Shown: positions 32,552 through 39,956 of the stretch, piece after piece
Layout: each line of letters opens with the position of its first letter
Position numbering within the stretch: position 1 is the stretch's first letter
NCBI GenBank assembly: GCA_910584595.1
Contig: CAJUBQ010000040.1
Coordinates: 1 to 39,956, forward strand
Direction of reading: 5' to 3'
From: an uncultured Eubacterium sp.
GTDB taxonomy: Bacteria > Bacillota > Clostridia > Lachnospirales > Lachnospiraceae
DNA: 39,956 bases
The notes under the pieces: generated by a model
What the model saw: only the letters and a program-made list of their open reading frames with translations
The model's database searches: none
Told to the model about the DNA's origin: nothing
Translations under genes and position numbers: made by a program

Positions 32552-33619
32552 TTAACAAAACTGTCTGGAAATCCGACGGCAAATCTGATAAATATCAGGA
32601 TTAAATCTGATGCCTTCTTCTTTTGCCATAATTTCAAGCGCTTCTTCCCTGCTGTGCTTTTTTTCTCCTGTCAAAATGCAATATGTTTCCATAATAGAAA
32701 CAATTTGTGCAGATACCGGAATCTGATTCTCTTTTAAGCCCTGCGGATAACCGCTGCCATCCCAGTTTTCATGATGATAATGAGAAATTTCAATAGATAT
32801 CGTTAAAAAATCATTGTAATCGCTGTTTACATGCAGATCCGTCAGCAATTGTGCGCCAAGTTCTGTATGGCTATGGATAATTTCGGTCTCTTCCTGTGTA
32901 AAATCTGTCTCTCTGCGCAACAGCTCTTTTGGTATGCCGATATTCCCGATATCACACAGACAAGCCGCAAGTTCAATCGCATCTATATAATCATCCGAAA
33001 TCTGATCTTCAAACTTTGGAGACAGCTGCATCCCCTGTGCCAAAAGACGGCAATTACGGCGAAGCCGCTGCATATGGCCTTGTTCAAAACCGGAATTTTT
33101 AGCTGCGATATTGGCAAGCGCATATAAAATATTTTTTTTCTCTTCTTCCATCTGCCGAAGCTGTGCATCTACTGATATTTGCAGCTTGCGGTTCGTCTCC
33201 ATAAGCTCATTCTTGACGGTATATAAATGCAGATGCACAGCCACACGCGCCTGCACGACTTCTGTAATAAACGGTTTTGTAATATAATCTTCCCCGCCAA
33301 GCTTTAATCCTTTTACAATATCTTCTGCTTCATCGAATGCAGAAATAAATATGATTGGTATTTCCTTTGTTTTTTTATTTGCCTTTAAACTTTTACACAG
33401 CTCAAATCCATCCATTCCCGGCATCGAAATATCGCTTAAAATCAATTTCGGACGGCTGCATGACGCAATCTTTAACGCCTGCTGCCCATTTTCGGCAAGC
33501 AGCGGTTCACAGCCCATATTTCTTATAATTTCTTCCAATACCATCCGATTGATTTCTACATCATCTACGATTAAGATCTTTGCTGCGGCAGTGTCTTTTT
33601 CATCATAAATCATGCTCAT
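32552..33619 (-). CDS. Response regulator with degenerate HD-GYP domain
   Basis: 355 residues: receiver domain (about 13-130; LIVDDVEINRMVLEE, LILSDISMPGMDGFEL, YITKPF complete), a coiled-coil link (about 135-170) and an HD-GYP-like domain (about 170-355). The latter keeps HYHHENWDGSGYPQGL and a His in HSHTELG. However, the defining HD reads CDIGNIGIP instead of HDIGKIGIP, and the later Asp-rich ADVYDAL motif reads IMETYCIL. Loss of the metal-binding His predicts no c-di-GMP phosphodiesterase activity; it may serve as a binding or regulatory domain. The ribosome site is weak. It follows the PAS kinase gene by 22 bases. Confidence 0.88.
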   Translation of the reverse strand: MSMIYDEKDTAAAKILIVDDVEINRMVLEEIIRNMGCEPLLAENGQQALKIASCSRPKLILSDISMPGMDGFELCKSLKANKKTKEIPIIFISAFDEAEDIVKGLKLGGEDYITKPFITEVVQARVAVHLHLYTVKNELMETNRKLQISVDAQLRQMEEEKKNILYALANIAAKNSGFEQGHMQRLRRNCRLLAQGMQLSPKFEDQISDDYIDAIELAACLCDIGNIGIPKELLRRETDFTQEETEIIHSHTELGAQLLTDLHVNSDYNDFLTISIEISHYHHENWDGSGYPQGLKENQIPVSAQIVSIMETYCILTGEKKHSREEALEIMAKEEGIRFNPDIYQICRRISRQFC

Positions 33620-33641
33620 ACCCGCTTTCCCGCTTCTATTT

Positions 33642-35111
33642 CTAAGACTTTAGCCAGTTCCCGTTTTCCAGCGTGGATTCCAATTCCTGATACTGTGCTG
33701 CCGCCTTTTCATAGTTTGCTTTTTGTACTGCCATTTTTAATCTTAAGATCCCACGACTGACCTCTCGCGGAGCTCCTTCTGTAAGCTGCCGGATTGTTTC
33801 CATAAACATCTCCGCCTTTTCCCAGTTTTCCATCTCCACACACAGGATCAGTTTTGACAGGTTTCGTTTTAAATTATCTATATTTTCCGGTGTTCCAAAT
33901 TCTTTGATATGGTCAAAGTCATCCTCATCTGCTTCTGTTTCATCCGATACATAAGCATCATCCGCTGCTTCTTCCAGCTGCGGCGATACTTCATCCTCAT
34001 CGCTGATGCCCAGCCAGATCGAAAAAGAAAACGTACTTCCTTTTCCTTTTTCACCTTCTACTTCAATTCTTCCGCCCATCAGCTCCACCAGCTGTTTGCA
34101 TATATTTAATCCAAGACCTGTGCCGCCATATTTTCTGGAAATGGATGCATCAGCCTGAGAAAAACTTTGAAACAATTTTTCCTTATCCGCCTGATCGATG
34201 CCGATTCCTGTATCTTTTACAATAAAAAACAGTTCCATCTTATCATTGACCCGCGCCGTCCGCACAATTTCCATTGTAATCTTGCCTACAGACGTAAACT
34301 TTAATGCGTTTGACAACAGATTATTTAAAATCTGTCCGATGCGCAGTTCGTCTCCGATTAAATACTCCGGCACCTGCGGCGATACCGTTACAAAAAAGCC
34401 AATTCCTTTTTCTGTAATTTTATTCATATGCTGTGACCGGATATAATCGAGCATATTCCGAAAATGAAATCTTCGCGGCTCTAAGGTAAACTTTCCAGCT
34501 TCCAGTTTAGAAAAATCCAAAATGTTATTTATAATCTTGTTCATATCTGCGCAGCAGCGCTCAATCAACCGCAGAGATTTCAGCGTCTGTTCATCTGACA
34601 CAAATTCAAACATTTCCCTGACATTGCCTAATATCCCATTTACAGGCGTACGCAGCTCATGCGTAACATTTGCAACAAATTCGGATTTTACTTTCATTGC
34701 CTGCTGCGCTTCCTGACGTACCTGCTCTACCTCTCTGCCCAGAAATTCTTTTTCCAGAATATCATTCGCCATACAAATATAGACTTCCTGCTCATACACA
34801 TACTTCATAATACGTGCTTCCACCGGGAAACAAGTCAGATTTTTCCGGTATGCCACCAGATTTTGCGTCTCATCCCCGAATACATATTCTGTAAAAAATC
34901 CACCGTCTGCCACTTTAAAAGTATTCGGAAACACATCGCTGATATGTTTTCCTTTTAGTCCGTCTTCATATTCCAGTTTTTTATTAGCTGCATCATTGGT
35001 ATACATAATGCTTCCAGAAATATCAAAAATCAACACCATTTCCAGCGCTTTTTCAATCAGAAGCAGATTTGCTTTCCTATCCGCATCATTTGTCTGCTCT
35101 ATTTGTTCCAT
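33642..35111 (-). CDS. Cytosolic PAS histidine kinase with C-terminal helical domain
   Basis: 489 residues with no membrane span. A PAS domain (about 15-130, MVLIFDISGSIMYTNDAANK) is followed by HisKA (phospho-His in VANVTHELRTPVNGILG) and HATPase (NNLLSNALKFT, VKDTGIGID, YGGTGLGLNICKQ). An acidic stretch then leads to a 90-residue helical tail. The tail lines up loosely with HPt bundles, but the expected phospho-His position reads Glu (METIRQL), so it looks like a pseudo-HPt (inference). No receiver is fused; the two response regulators encoded on either side are the natural partners. GGAGG lies about 11 bases before the ATG. A hairpin (35141-35167) separates it from the upstream gene. Confidence 0.9.
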   Translation of the reverse strand: MEQIEQTNDADRKANLLLIEKALEMVLIFDISGSIMYTNDAANKKLEYEDGLKGKHISDVFPNTFKVADGGFFTEYVFGDETQNLVAYRKNLTCFPVEARIMKYVYEQEVYICMANDILEKEFLGREVEQVRQEAQQAMKVKSEFVANVTHELRTPVNGILGNVREMFEFVSDEQTLKSLRLIERCCADMNKIINNILDFSKLEAGKFTLEPRRFHFRNMLDYIRSQHMNKITEKGIGFFVTVSPQVPEYLIGDELRIGQILNNLLSNALKFTSVGKITMEIVRTARVNDKMELFFIVKDTGIGIDQADKEKLFQSFSQADASISRKYGGTGLGLNICKQLVELMGGRIEVEGEKGKGSTFSFSIWLGISDEDEVSPQLEEAADDAYVSDETEADEDDFDHIKEFGTPENIDNLKRNLSKLILCVEMENWEKAEMFMETIRQLTEGAPREVSRGILRLKMAVQKANYEKAAAQYQELESTLENGNWLKS

Positions 35112-35140
35112 TCACCAACTGCCTCCTCAAACACACGAAA

Positions 35141-35167
35141 CAAAGGCAGCAAAAACGTGCTCCTTTG
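35141..35167 (-). promoter_or_regulatory. Intercistronic hairpin before the PAS kinase gene
   Basis: CAAAGG and AGC pair with GCT and CCTTTG, with one bulged C and an 8-base loop. On the minus strand TTTCG follows. It lies between the HD-GYP regulator stop and the kinase ribosome site. It could dampen transcription into the kinase and the chemotaxis genes, or stabilise the upstream message. Confidence 0.45.
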
Positions 35168-35187
35168 CCGCCTGCATTTGTAGTGTA

Positions 35188-36264
35188 TTACACAAATTTT
35201 AACATTTTAATTACTTCGCAATTAAAAACATCTTCTTTTGCAAGTGCAAAGCATTCCATTACGTCCGGTGAAAACTGACCGCATTCACCTCCTGTAATCA
35301 TGTCATACGCTTTATCCTTCGAAAACGGTTCCTTGTACACTCTTGGGCTAATCAGCGCATCATATACATCTGCGACCGATACGACCTGTACGCCAATGGA
35401 AAGCTCTTCTCCCTTCAGATGATCCGGATACCCTCTTCCATCCCATCGTTCATGATGATGCCGGCAAATGTCATAACTATATCGATAAAAATCCGTATCC
35501 TTTTTTCGATATGACTTTTCAAGTATCTCACAGCCTAATGTTGTATGCGATTTCATAATTTCAAATTCTTCATTCGTCAGCCGGCCGGGTTTTAACAGAA
35601 TGGAATCCGGAATGCCGATTTTTCCAATATCATGCAATACGGATGCGCGGACAATCTGATCGATCTGATATTTGTCCAGTCCGTATTTTGGAAAATATTC
35701 CTGCATATATTCTAGCATAATTTTCGTAAAATACTTGATCCGCTGTGTATGTTCTCCGGTCTCTACACTGCGGAACTCAACGAGTGAACTTAGCGCTTCC
35801 AGCATCACTTCATTGTTTTCACGAATTTCCTTTTCCTGCTCTTTAATCTCTATTTCCTGTTGTCTGAGCCGAAGCTCCATCTCCAGCTTATGCTGATACA
35901 AGTCAATGATATTTTGACTCCTCTTTTTTACGATATGAGGATAAAACGGTTTATGTATAACATCTGCTACGCCGTAAGAGTAAGCTTTGTCCTCACTGTC
36001 AATCACTGTCTCACCTGTGATAAGAATCACAGGTATCTTATCCAAAAGCTTATGTTCGTGCATATATTCCAGCACATCGAATCCTGTCATTACCGGCATA
36101 GAAATATCAAGCAGAATCAACACCAGATTGCGGCTTGCTGCAATCTTTTCAATTGCCTCTTTTCCATTTTCCGCCTCCAGCCTGTCGTATTCTGTAAACA
36201 TTGACTTAAGTACTTCCCTGTTAATCGTCTCATCATCGACGATCAAAATCTGTTGCTCTTCCAT
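35188..36264 (-). CDS. Response regulator with intact HD-GYP domain (c-di-GMP phosphodiesterase)
   Basis: I start it at the ATG at 36264, with GAGGCAG before it; the open frame reaches 36345 but that part overlaps the promoter. The 358-residue product has a receiver (ILIVDDETINREVLK, LILLDISMPVMTGFDVL, HKPFYP) and, after a long Glu/Gln-rich coiled coil, an HD-GYP domain. Its ligands are complete: HTQRIKYF, LHDIGKIGIPDSILLKPG, MKSHTTLG, HHHERWDGRGYPDHLKG and VADVYDALISPRVYK. It should hydrolyse cyclic di-GMP when phosphorylated. As first gene of the cluster it ties chemosensory input to second-messenger turnover. Confidence 0.92.
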   Translation of the reverse strand: MEEQQILIVDDETINREVLKSMFTEYDRLEAENGKEAIEKIAASRNLVLILLDISMPVMTGFDVLEYMHEHKLLDKIPVILITGETVIDSEDKAYSYGVADVIHKPFYPHIVKKRSQNIIDLYQHKLEMELRLRQQEIEIKEQEKEIRENNEVMLEALSSLVEFRSVETGEHTQRIKYFTKIMLEYMQEYFPKYGLDKYQIDQIVRASVLHDIGKIGIPDSILLKPGRLTNEEFEIMKSHTTLGCEILEKSYRKKDTDFYRYSYDICRHHHERWDGRGYPDHLKGEELSIGVQVVSVADVYDALISPRVYKEPFSKDKAYDMITGGECGQFSPDVMECFALAKEDVFNCEVIKMLKFV

Positions 36265-36316
36265 ATATCTGCCTCGCGATTTCTCCCTGTAATCATATTT
36301 TTCCTTATATATCACA

Positions 36317-36345
36317 ATATTAACCTTTTTCTCCGATATTGTCAA
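36317..36345 (-). promoter_or_regulatory. Strong sigma-A promoter of the signalling cluster
   Basis: On the minus strand -35 TTGACA (36345-36340), a 17-base spacer, -10 TAATAT (36322-36317). Transcription should start near 36310, giving a leader of about 45 bases. Spacing between the following genes is short down to 24373, so a transcript of about 12 kb covering ten genes is likely. It does not look like a sigma-28 (flagellar) promoter. Confidence 0.8.
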
Positions 36346-36357
36346 CCAGAATCGAAA

Positions 36358-36439
36358 AGTTCCGCAGAAATAGTAATACCAATTGAACCAATGTCATTCA
36401 CTTAATGGATTCCCGAACGACTCTGCACCTGGCGGAACT
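36358..36439 (-). ncRNA. Candidate structured 3'-UTR element, copy B (43-bp conserved core in an 8-bp inverted repeat)
   Basis: The core at 36388-36430 matches 2960-3002 at 40 of 43 bases, same orientation. It starts 16 bases after the helicase stop. The flanking arms AGTTCCGC (36358-36365) and GCGGAACT (36432-36439) are perfectly complementary but unlike the arms of copy A. On the minus strand the closing arm is followed by TTTT, so the element may end the helicase transcript. It lies just before the promoter of the signalling cluster. Confidence 0.45.
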
Positions 36440-36446
36440 CTGCTGC

Positions 36447-39400
36447 TCACCCAAAGCAACTCCGGTATTGTTTCACGACATGCTCCCTGTTTTTTCCATG
36501 TATAAAATAATAATCGATCTGTCCGCTCCCATCTGTATACACATAAGCGCCATACATTGGAATCGTACAGCATATAGCTGTCCGTTCCGCTGCCACACCG
36601 ATTCCATATCCATGTTCAGAAACGATCAGCGGCATACGCATCTTTTTCCCTCCAAAACTGATATATCTAGCCTTTTGGTTCATACGTTCCAGATCGTCGG
36701 CCAGAAGTCCCTTTATAAATAACGGTTCGTTCTTTTGCCAGTCAAAATAGACCCAATGCTGCGACGTATCATCTATCCTTTCAGACTGGCGTGGCAGTGT
36801 GGCTTTTTCTGACAGCAATAATTTTTTCTGAAGGTCAAAATACTGCAATGCCCCTGTTTTTTTGTCGACTTGGACATTCAGACTGCCAGTTACAAGCTCT
36901 ACCAGATATTTTCCATCTTTGATTGTCCAAAAACCAGCTTGCTCCGGCTGCAGATTCCAATATCCGGGTTCAAATTGTGTCAGATTTCCTTTTCGAAACT
37001 GTACGCGAATCACTTCATCCTGTATCGGCGTCAGCCGCAGCGTCCCATAACCGCTGAGCAATTCCACATATTTTTTCGTTTTCCTTACCATACGTATGGA
37101 ATTGTCAATATGGCCGTGTCCCTTCGGCCGCAGTATACTGCTGTCCGGACATTGTCCAAACTGATACGGGGACAAATTCACAGGGACATCTGTTTGCATT
37201 TTTTCTTCTTTTTTTCTGATGACTGCAGCGCTTTTTCCCGATGTGTAATCCGGCATTTTATATAGGGAACCGCCTGTTTTTAAAACGGGCGCTTTCAGTT
37301 TTTCTATGTTCCGCACCGGATTTTTTTGAGGTGTATTTGCAGGTTTTTGCACCTGGATAGGCTTTGGCCCAAAATAACTGCGCGCTGTCCGCTCTTTTTC
37401 TCCCTGCTTTGCTTTTAAAAGCTCCTGTTCTCTTTCTGTAATTTCTTCCTTCTGATACTGTATGGCTTCTTTTCTTACTTCGTTTTCCAACGACTGCATT
37501 CGTTTTTCTTCTGAAACAGGCTTTGCGATCAGGTCTGTCAGGTTTCCCAAATGAACAACTTCCAGTTCATGCAGCGCACGCGTTGCAGCCACATATAAAA
37601 GCTTTACATATGCATCTTGCGCCGGATAGCTTTCCGCAGAAGGATTATACAAAAGTACTGCGTCAAATTCCAGCCCTTTCGTATATTCTACCGGAAGCGC
37701 CATCACCCCGCTGCCAAATTCCGTAGTTTCCAGATTCGAATCTGCCACTTGAATTTTCTGTCCAAGCATTCTGTTTACTGTCTCTGCCTGTGCTTCATCC
37801 CGACAGATCACCGCAACAGTTTCCCGCCCTTGTTTCTGCCAGTTGTTGATACATGTCACCATTTCCTGCAGCATTTCTTCTTCACTGCCGCACTCTTTGA
37901 CGCATACCTGTGACCCATGCCGGCTGATCGGCTCTACCGGATAAATCGGGAAATTTCCATGACGCAGGATTTCCGTTGCAAAATGAGAGATTTCCACCGT
38001 ATTACGGTAGCTTTTTTTCAGCAGGCCAAAACGGTCATACGGCCCGGTCAGTATCAATTGCTGAAGCTTTTGCCAATCATTCAATCCATAACCAAAATAA
38101 ATATTTTGTGACACATCGCCCATAATCGTATACGTGCATCCCCGCAGGCAATACTCCAGCGCTCCGTAGGCCATCATACCAAAGTCCTGTGCTTCGTCAA
38201 TAATAATATGCGTTGCTTCCCTTACGCCGTCTGTCTCTTTGATGCGTTTATAAATGTATGCAAGCGCTGCCAGATCATATACATCAAATACATGTTCCGT
38301 GTAACGAACTGCCTTTCCATTCCGCTGCTGCGCCTGTAAAAACTGCTCATATACCTCATATATCGATCCTTTCCAGACATCTTTGCCAAAATGCCAGCGC
38401 ATCGTACGATGCAGCTCTTTTCTCTCCTTCGCAGTATAAGAAACATATTTTCCGGACATCTCCGTCTCCAGCCTGGACAGCAAAATCTCATTAAGCATAT
38501 TGATTCTTCCCTGCATGGAAACCTGCTGCATCGTTTTAAGATAACTGACAATCTCTGATTTCTTTAGCAATAGGGTTCCATTTTTTTCCACATACACTTC
38601 TGCAATTGGAATCGTCTTTTGTTCAAATTGTTCGCAAAACCTCACAAGATCCTGAAACCATGGAAAGCTGCCCTTGATACAGGAGCTTTCGTCTTTTTTA
38701 TCTACCGAACATATCCGAGAGGAAAGTGGATCCCAGTCTTCATACATCAGCCTTGTAAACAACTCCTCCATCGTCATCTGAGAAACGCCGTATACATCCA
38801 GATCAGGCAGCACGCCCGTAATATAATTGAGCAAAATACGATTGCTCCCAATAATATAAAAATCCTGCGGACGGAACTGCTCTTCATAATTATATAAAAT
38901 GTATGAAATGCGGTGCATCGCCACGGTTGTTTTTCCGGAACCTGCCACTCCCTGCACAATCAGGTTCGTTTTCGGAGACTGCCTGATAATTGCATTCTGC
39001 TCCTTTTGTATCGTAGCAATGATTTCTCCCAAAACCGCCTTTTTGCTTTTTGCCAAATACTGTGTTAACAGATCGTCGTTTGCCACTACATCCGAATCAT
39101 AGAAATCTTTTAGCCTGTCATTCTCAATCTCATACGTACGTTTTCTCTTTAAATCAATCGCAAAGCTTCCTTCGTTTTTTACCTTATACGTACAAGAGCC
39201 AATTGCATTTTCATAATAAACCGAAGCAATCGGCGCCCGCCAGTCTATCACAAGCGGATTTGCATCATTATCTGAAATGCCTGTCCGGCCGATGTAATAA
39301 GATTCTGCCTGCTTCTGCTTTGGATCTTTAAAATCAATCCGCCCGAAATAAGGTTTTTTTCGCGCTTTCTGGCAGCGCAGCAAATCACGTCTGTTTTCCT

Positions 39401-39617
39401 GTATCTGTGAATGCGTATTATGAAACAATGCGAGCGCTTCTTTATCTTTTGTTCCATAAACTTCCATCAGATCATCCAGTTCGTCTGTCAGCTGACGGAT
39501 ATACGTTTCTGTTCTTGTCAGATTTTTCTGCGCCACACCAATAATCCGAGCCAACTGCGCTTCTTCTTCCTCTCTGGTCAGACCGGGTAACGAGCGAGTT
39601 TTTTTTACTGCTTTCAT
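36447..39617 (-). CDS. helD: HelD-like superfamily 1 helicase fused to a GH31 N-terminal-like domain
   Basis: Start at the ATG at 39617, with GGAGGAG next to it; a GTG at 39635 overlaps that site. Numbered from the GTG (1062 residues): an N-terminal coiled coil (about 20-95) of the sort HelD inserts into RNA polymerase, Walker A GVAGSGKT (229-236), Walker B DEAQD (480-484), and late helicase motifs at about 650-690 (TKGLEFDAVLLYN, LLYVAATRAL). HelD normally ends near 700-775. Here a Lys/Glu/Pro-rich linker (about 706-850) leads to a further domain (853-1062). It has GYGTLRLTPIQDEVIRVQF, MPLIVSEHGYGIGV and DYYFIHGKNREHVVKQYR, the pattern of the beta-sandwich in front of the GH31 catalytic barrel; the barrel is absent. 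HelD frees stalled RNA polymerase; the role of the added domain is unknown. Confidence 0.88.
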   Translation of the reverse strand: MKAVKKTRSLPGLTREEEEAQLARIIGVAQKNLTRTETYIRQLTDELDDLMEVYGTKDKEALALFHNTHSQIQENRRDLLRCQKARKKPYFGRIDFKDPKQKQAESYYIGRTGISDNDANPLVIDWRAPIASVYYENAIGSCTYKVKNEGSFAIDLKRKRTYEIENDRLKDFYDSDVVANDDLLTQYLAKSKKAVLGEIIATIQKEQNAIIRQSPKTNLIVQGVAGSGKTTVAMHRISYILYNYEEQFRPQDFYIIGSNRILLNYITGVLPDLDVYGVSQMTMEELFTRLMYEDWDPLSSRICSVDKKDESSCIKGSFPWFQDLVRFCEQFEQKTIPIAEVYVEKNGTLLLKKSEIVSYLKTMQQVSMQGRINMLNEILLSRLETEMSGKYVSYTAKERKELHRTMRWHFGKDVWKGSIYEVYEQFLQAQQRNGKAVRYTEHVFDVYDLAALAYIYKRIKETDGVREATHIIIDEAQDFGMMAYGALEYCLRGCTYTIMGDVSQNIYFGYGLNDWQKLQQLILTGPYDRFGLLKKSYRNTVEISHFATEILRHGNFPIYPVEPISRHGSQVCVKECGSEEEMLQEMVTCINNWQKQGRETVAVICRDEAQAETVNRMLGQKIQVADSNLETTEFGSGVMALPVEYTKGLEFDAVLLYNPSAESYPAQDAYVKLLYVAATRALHELEVVHLGNLTDLIAKPVSEEKRMQSLENEVRKEAIQYQKEEITEREQELLKAKQGEKERTARSYFGPKPIQVQKPANTPQKNPVRNIEKLKAPVLKTGGSLYKMPDYTSGKSAAVIRKKEEKMQTDVPVNLSPYQFGQCPDSSILRPKGHGHIDNSIRMVRKTKKYVELLSGYGTLRLTPIQDEVIRVQFRKGNLTQFEPGYWNLQPEQAGFWTIKDGKYLVELVTGSLNVQVDKKTGALQYFDLQKKLLLSEKATLPRQSERIDDTSQHWVYFDWQKNEPLFIKGLLADDLERMNQKARYISFGGKKMRMPLIVSEHGYGIGVAAERTAICCTIPMYGAYVYTDGSGQIDYYFIHGKNREHVVKQYRSCFG

Positions 39618-39691
39618 CTTCTCCTCCTTTTCCACAGGAAACCATAAATATATCCTATCCTTTACAGTTCCTTACCGTTCCCAAATATATC

Positions 39692-39730
39692 AACTCCCTT
39701 GTCCTCTCAATGATAAGAGACAAGGGAGTT
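39692..39730. terminator. Hairpin upstream of the helicase gene
   Basis: AACTCCCTTGTC (39692-39703) and GACAAGGGAGTT (39719-39730) are perfect reverse complements, extended by TCT/AGA past a bulged C. TTTT follows on the plus strand and only TT on the minus strand. It probably ends the transcript of whatever minus-strand gene comes from beyond the right edge. The rest of 39636-39814 holds no gene I can support, and I could not define a convincing helicase promoter there. Confidence 0.5.
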
Positions 39731-39814
39731 TTCATTACGTATATAATACCTCTTTCTATACATTCCTTCAATAAAAACATACTGCACAAATATCTGACAA
39801 AATGGCAGTGAATT

Positions 39815-39955
39815 TTAAATCCAAATTTCTTCCACGTTTGCCTTTAACTCTGAAAACAACTTGTAAAATCGTGTTTTCGACTGTTTAATAATATCAAGCG
39901 CCACTAGTGCCTTGTAAAGTCTAAAACTGTACCAAAACCTTTCCATGTGGGAATG
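39815..39955 (-). CDS. Unidentified reading frame at the window edge (probably the 3' end of a gene)
   Basis: 46 codons are open from the right edge to a TAA at 39815, with sequence such as ERFWYSFRLYKALVALDIIK. It contains an internal ATG at 39946 but no visible ribosome site, so it is more likely the end of a gene lying mostly beyond the window. I do not recognise the family. The composition (aromatic, Lys-rich, ending EEIWI) is protein-like, but chance cannot be excluded. Confidence 0.3.
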   Translation of the reverse strand, partial: HSHMERFWYSFRLYKALVALDIIKQSKTRFYKLFSELKANVEEIWI

Positions 39956-39956
39956 A

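Noticed and set aside
36265..36345. N-terminal extension of the HD-GYP regulator
   Set aside because: It overlaps a near-consensus promoter; the ATG at 36264 has a good ribosome site and starts right at the receiver domain.
39815..39955. Transposase fragment at the right edge
   Set aside because: The 46 visible residues do not match any transposase ending I recognise; only an unidentified frame is reported.

Overview
The window looks like chromosome of a low-GC Gram-positive anaerobe of the class Clostridia, most likely a Lachnospiraceae-type gut bacterium. This is inferred from the gene content: a separate-subunit sodium-pumping decarboxylase, a BglG-controlled beta-glucoside PTS, an scpA-scpB-dacF group, strong GGAGG ribosome binding sites and frequent TTG starts. 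Nearly every gene lies on the minus strand; the one clear plus-strand gene is a DD-carboxypeptidase at 17472-18653. I see no rRNA, tRNA, CRISPR array, phage or intact insertion sequence, and no gene-free stretch longer than about 260 bases.

Layout from left to right: (a) 1-2866, an RpiR-family regulator cut by the window edge, preceded by a secreted L,D-transpeptidase with Ig-like domains and a Pro/Thr/Asp minisatellite. (b) 3031-8251, a five-gene biotin-dependent Na+-pump operon (carboxyltransferase of MmdA type, OadG with a lipoprotein head, biotin carrier, OadB channel, OadA-type carboxyltransferase) with its own promoter and a palindromic candidate operator. (c) 8441-13569, a beta-glucoside operon read in the order promoter, leader hairpin, antiterminator binding site/terminator, BglG-type antiterminator, PTS EIIBCA, NagB-like protein, 6-phospho-beta-glucosidase, terminator. 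(d) 13613-18653, cell wall and chromosome genes: dacF, scpB, scpA, a metallophosphoesterase, and the divergent second DD-carboxypeptidase. (e) 18733-21237, cardiolipin synthase and a subtilisin-like protease without a signal peptide. (f) 21308-36264, a 12-gene signalling cluster. (g) 36447-39617, a HelD-like helicase carrying an unexpected C-terminal domain resembling the N-terminal domain of GH31 glycosidases. A short unidentified reading frame touches the right edge.

The signalling cluster runs from one strong promoter (36317-36345): an HD-GYP response regulator, a cytosolic PAS histidine kinase, a second response regulator with a degenerate HD-GYP domain, CheR, CheB, a CheY-like receiver, CheA, CheW, two chemoreceptors, then (from an internal promoter) an HPt protein and a membrane hybrid kinase with two receivers. 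No flagellar gene lies in the window, and cheC, cheD and cheX are absent. The set mixes chemotaxis components, phosphorelay parts and cyclic-di-GMP hydrolysis domains.

The items I consider most worth checking are the HelD/GH31-N fusion; a 43-bp conserved core found immediately 3' of two unrelated genes (helD and oadA), each copy enclosed by different but self-complementary 8-bp arms, which suggests a structured RNA element; the dual-carboxyltransferase sodium pump; and the hybrid chemosensory/HD-GYP cluster. All statements come from reading the sequence by eye; no database search was made.
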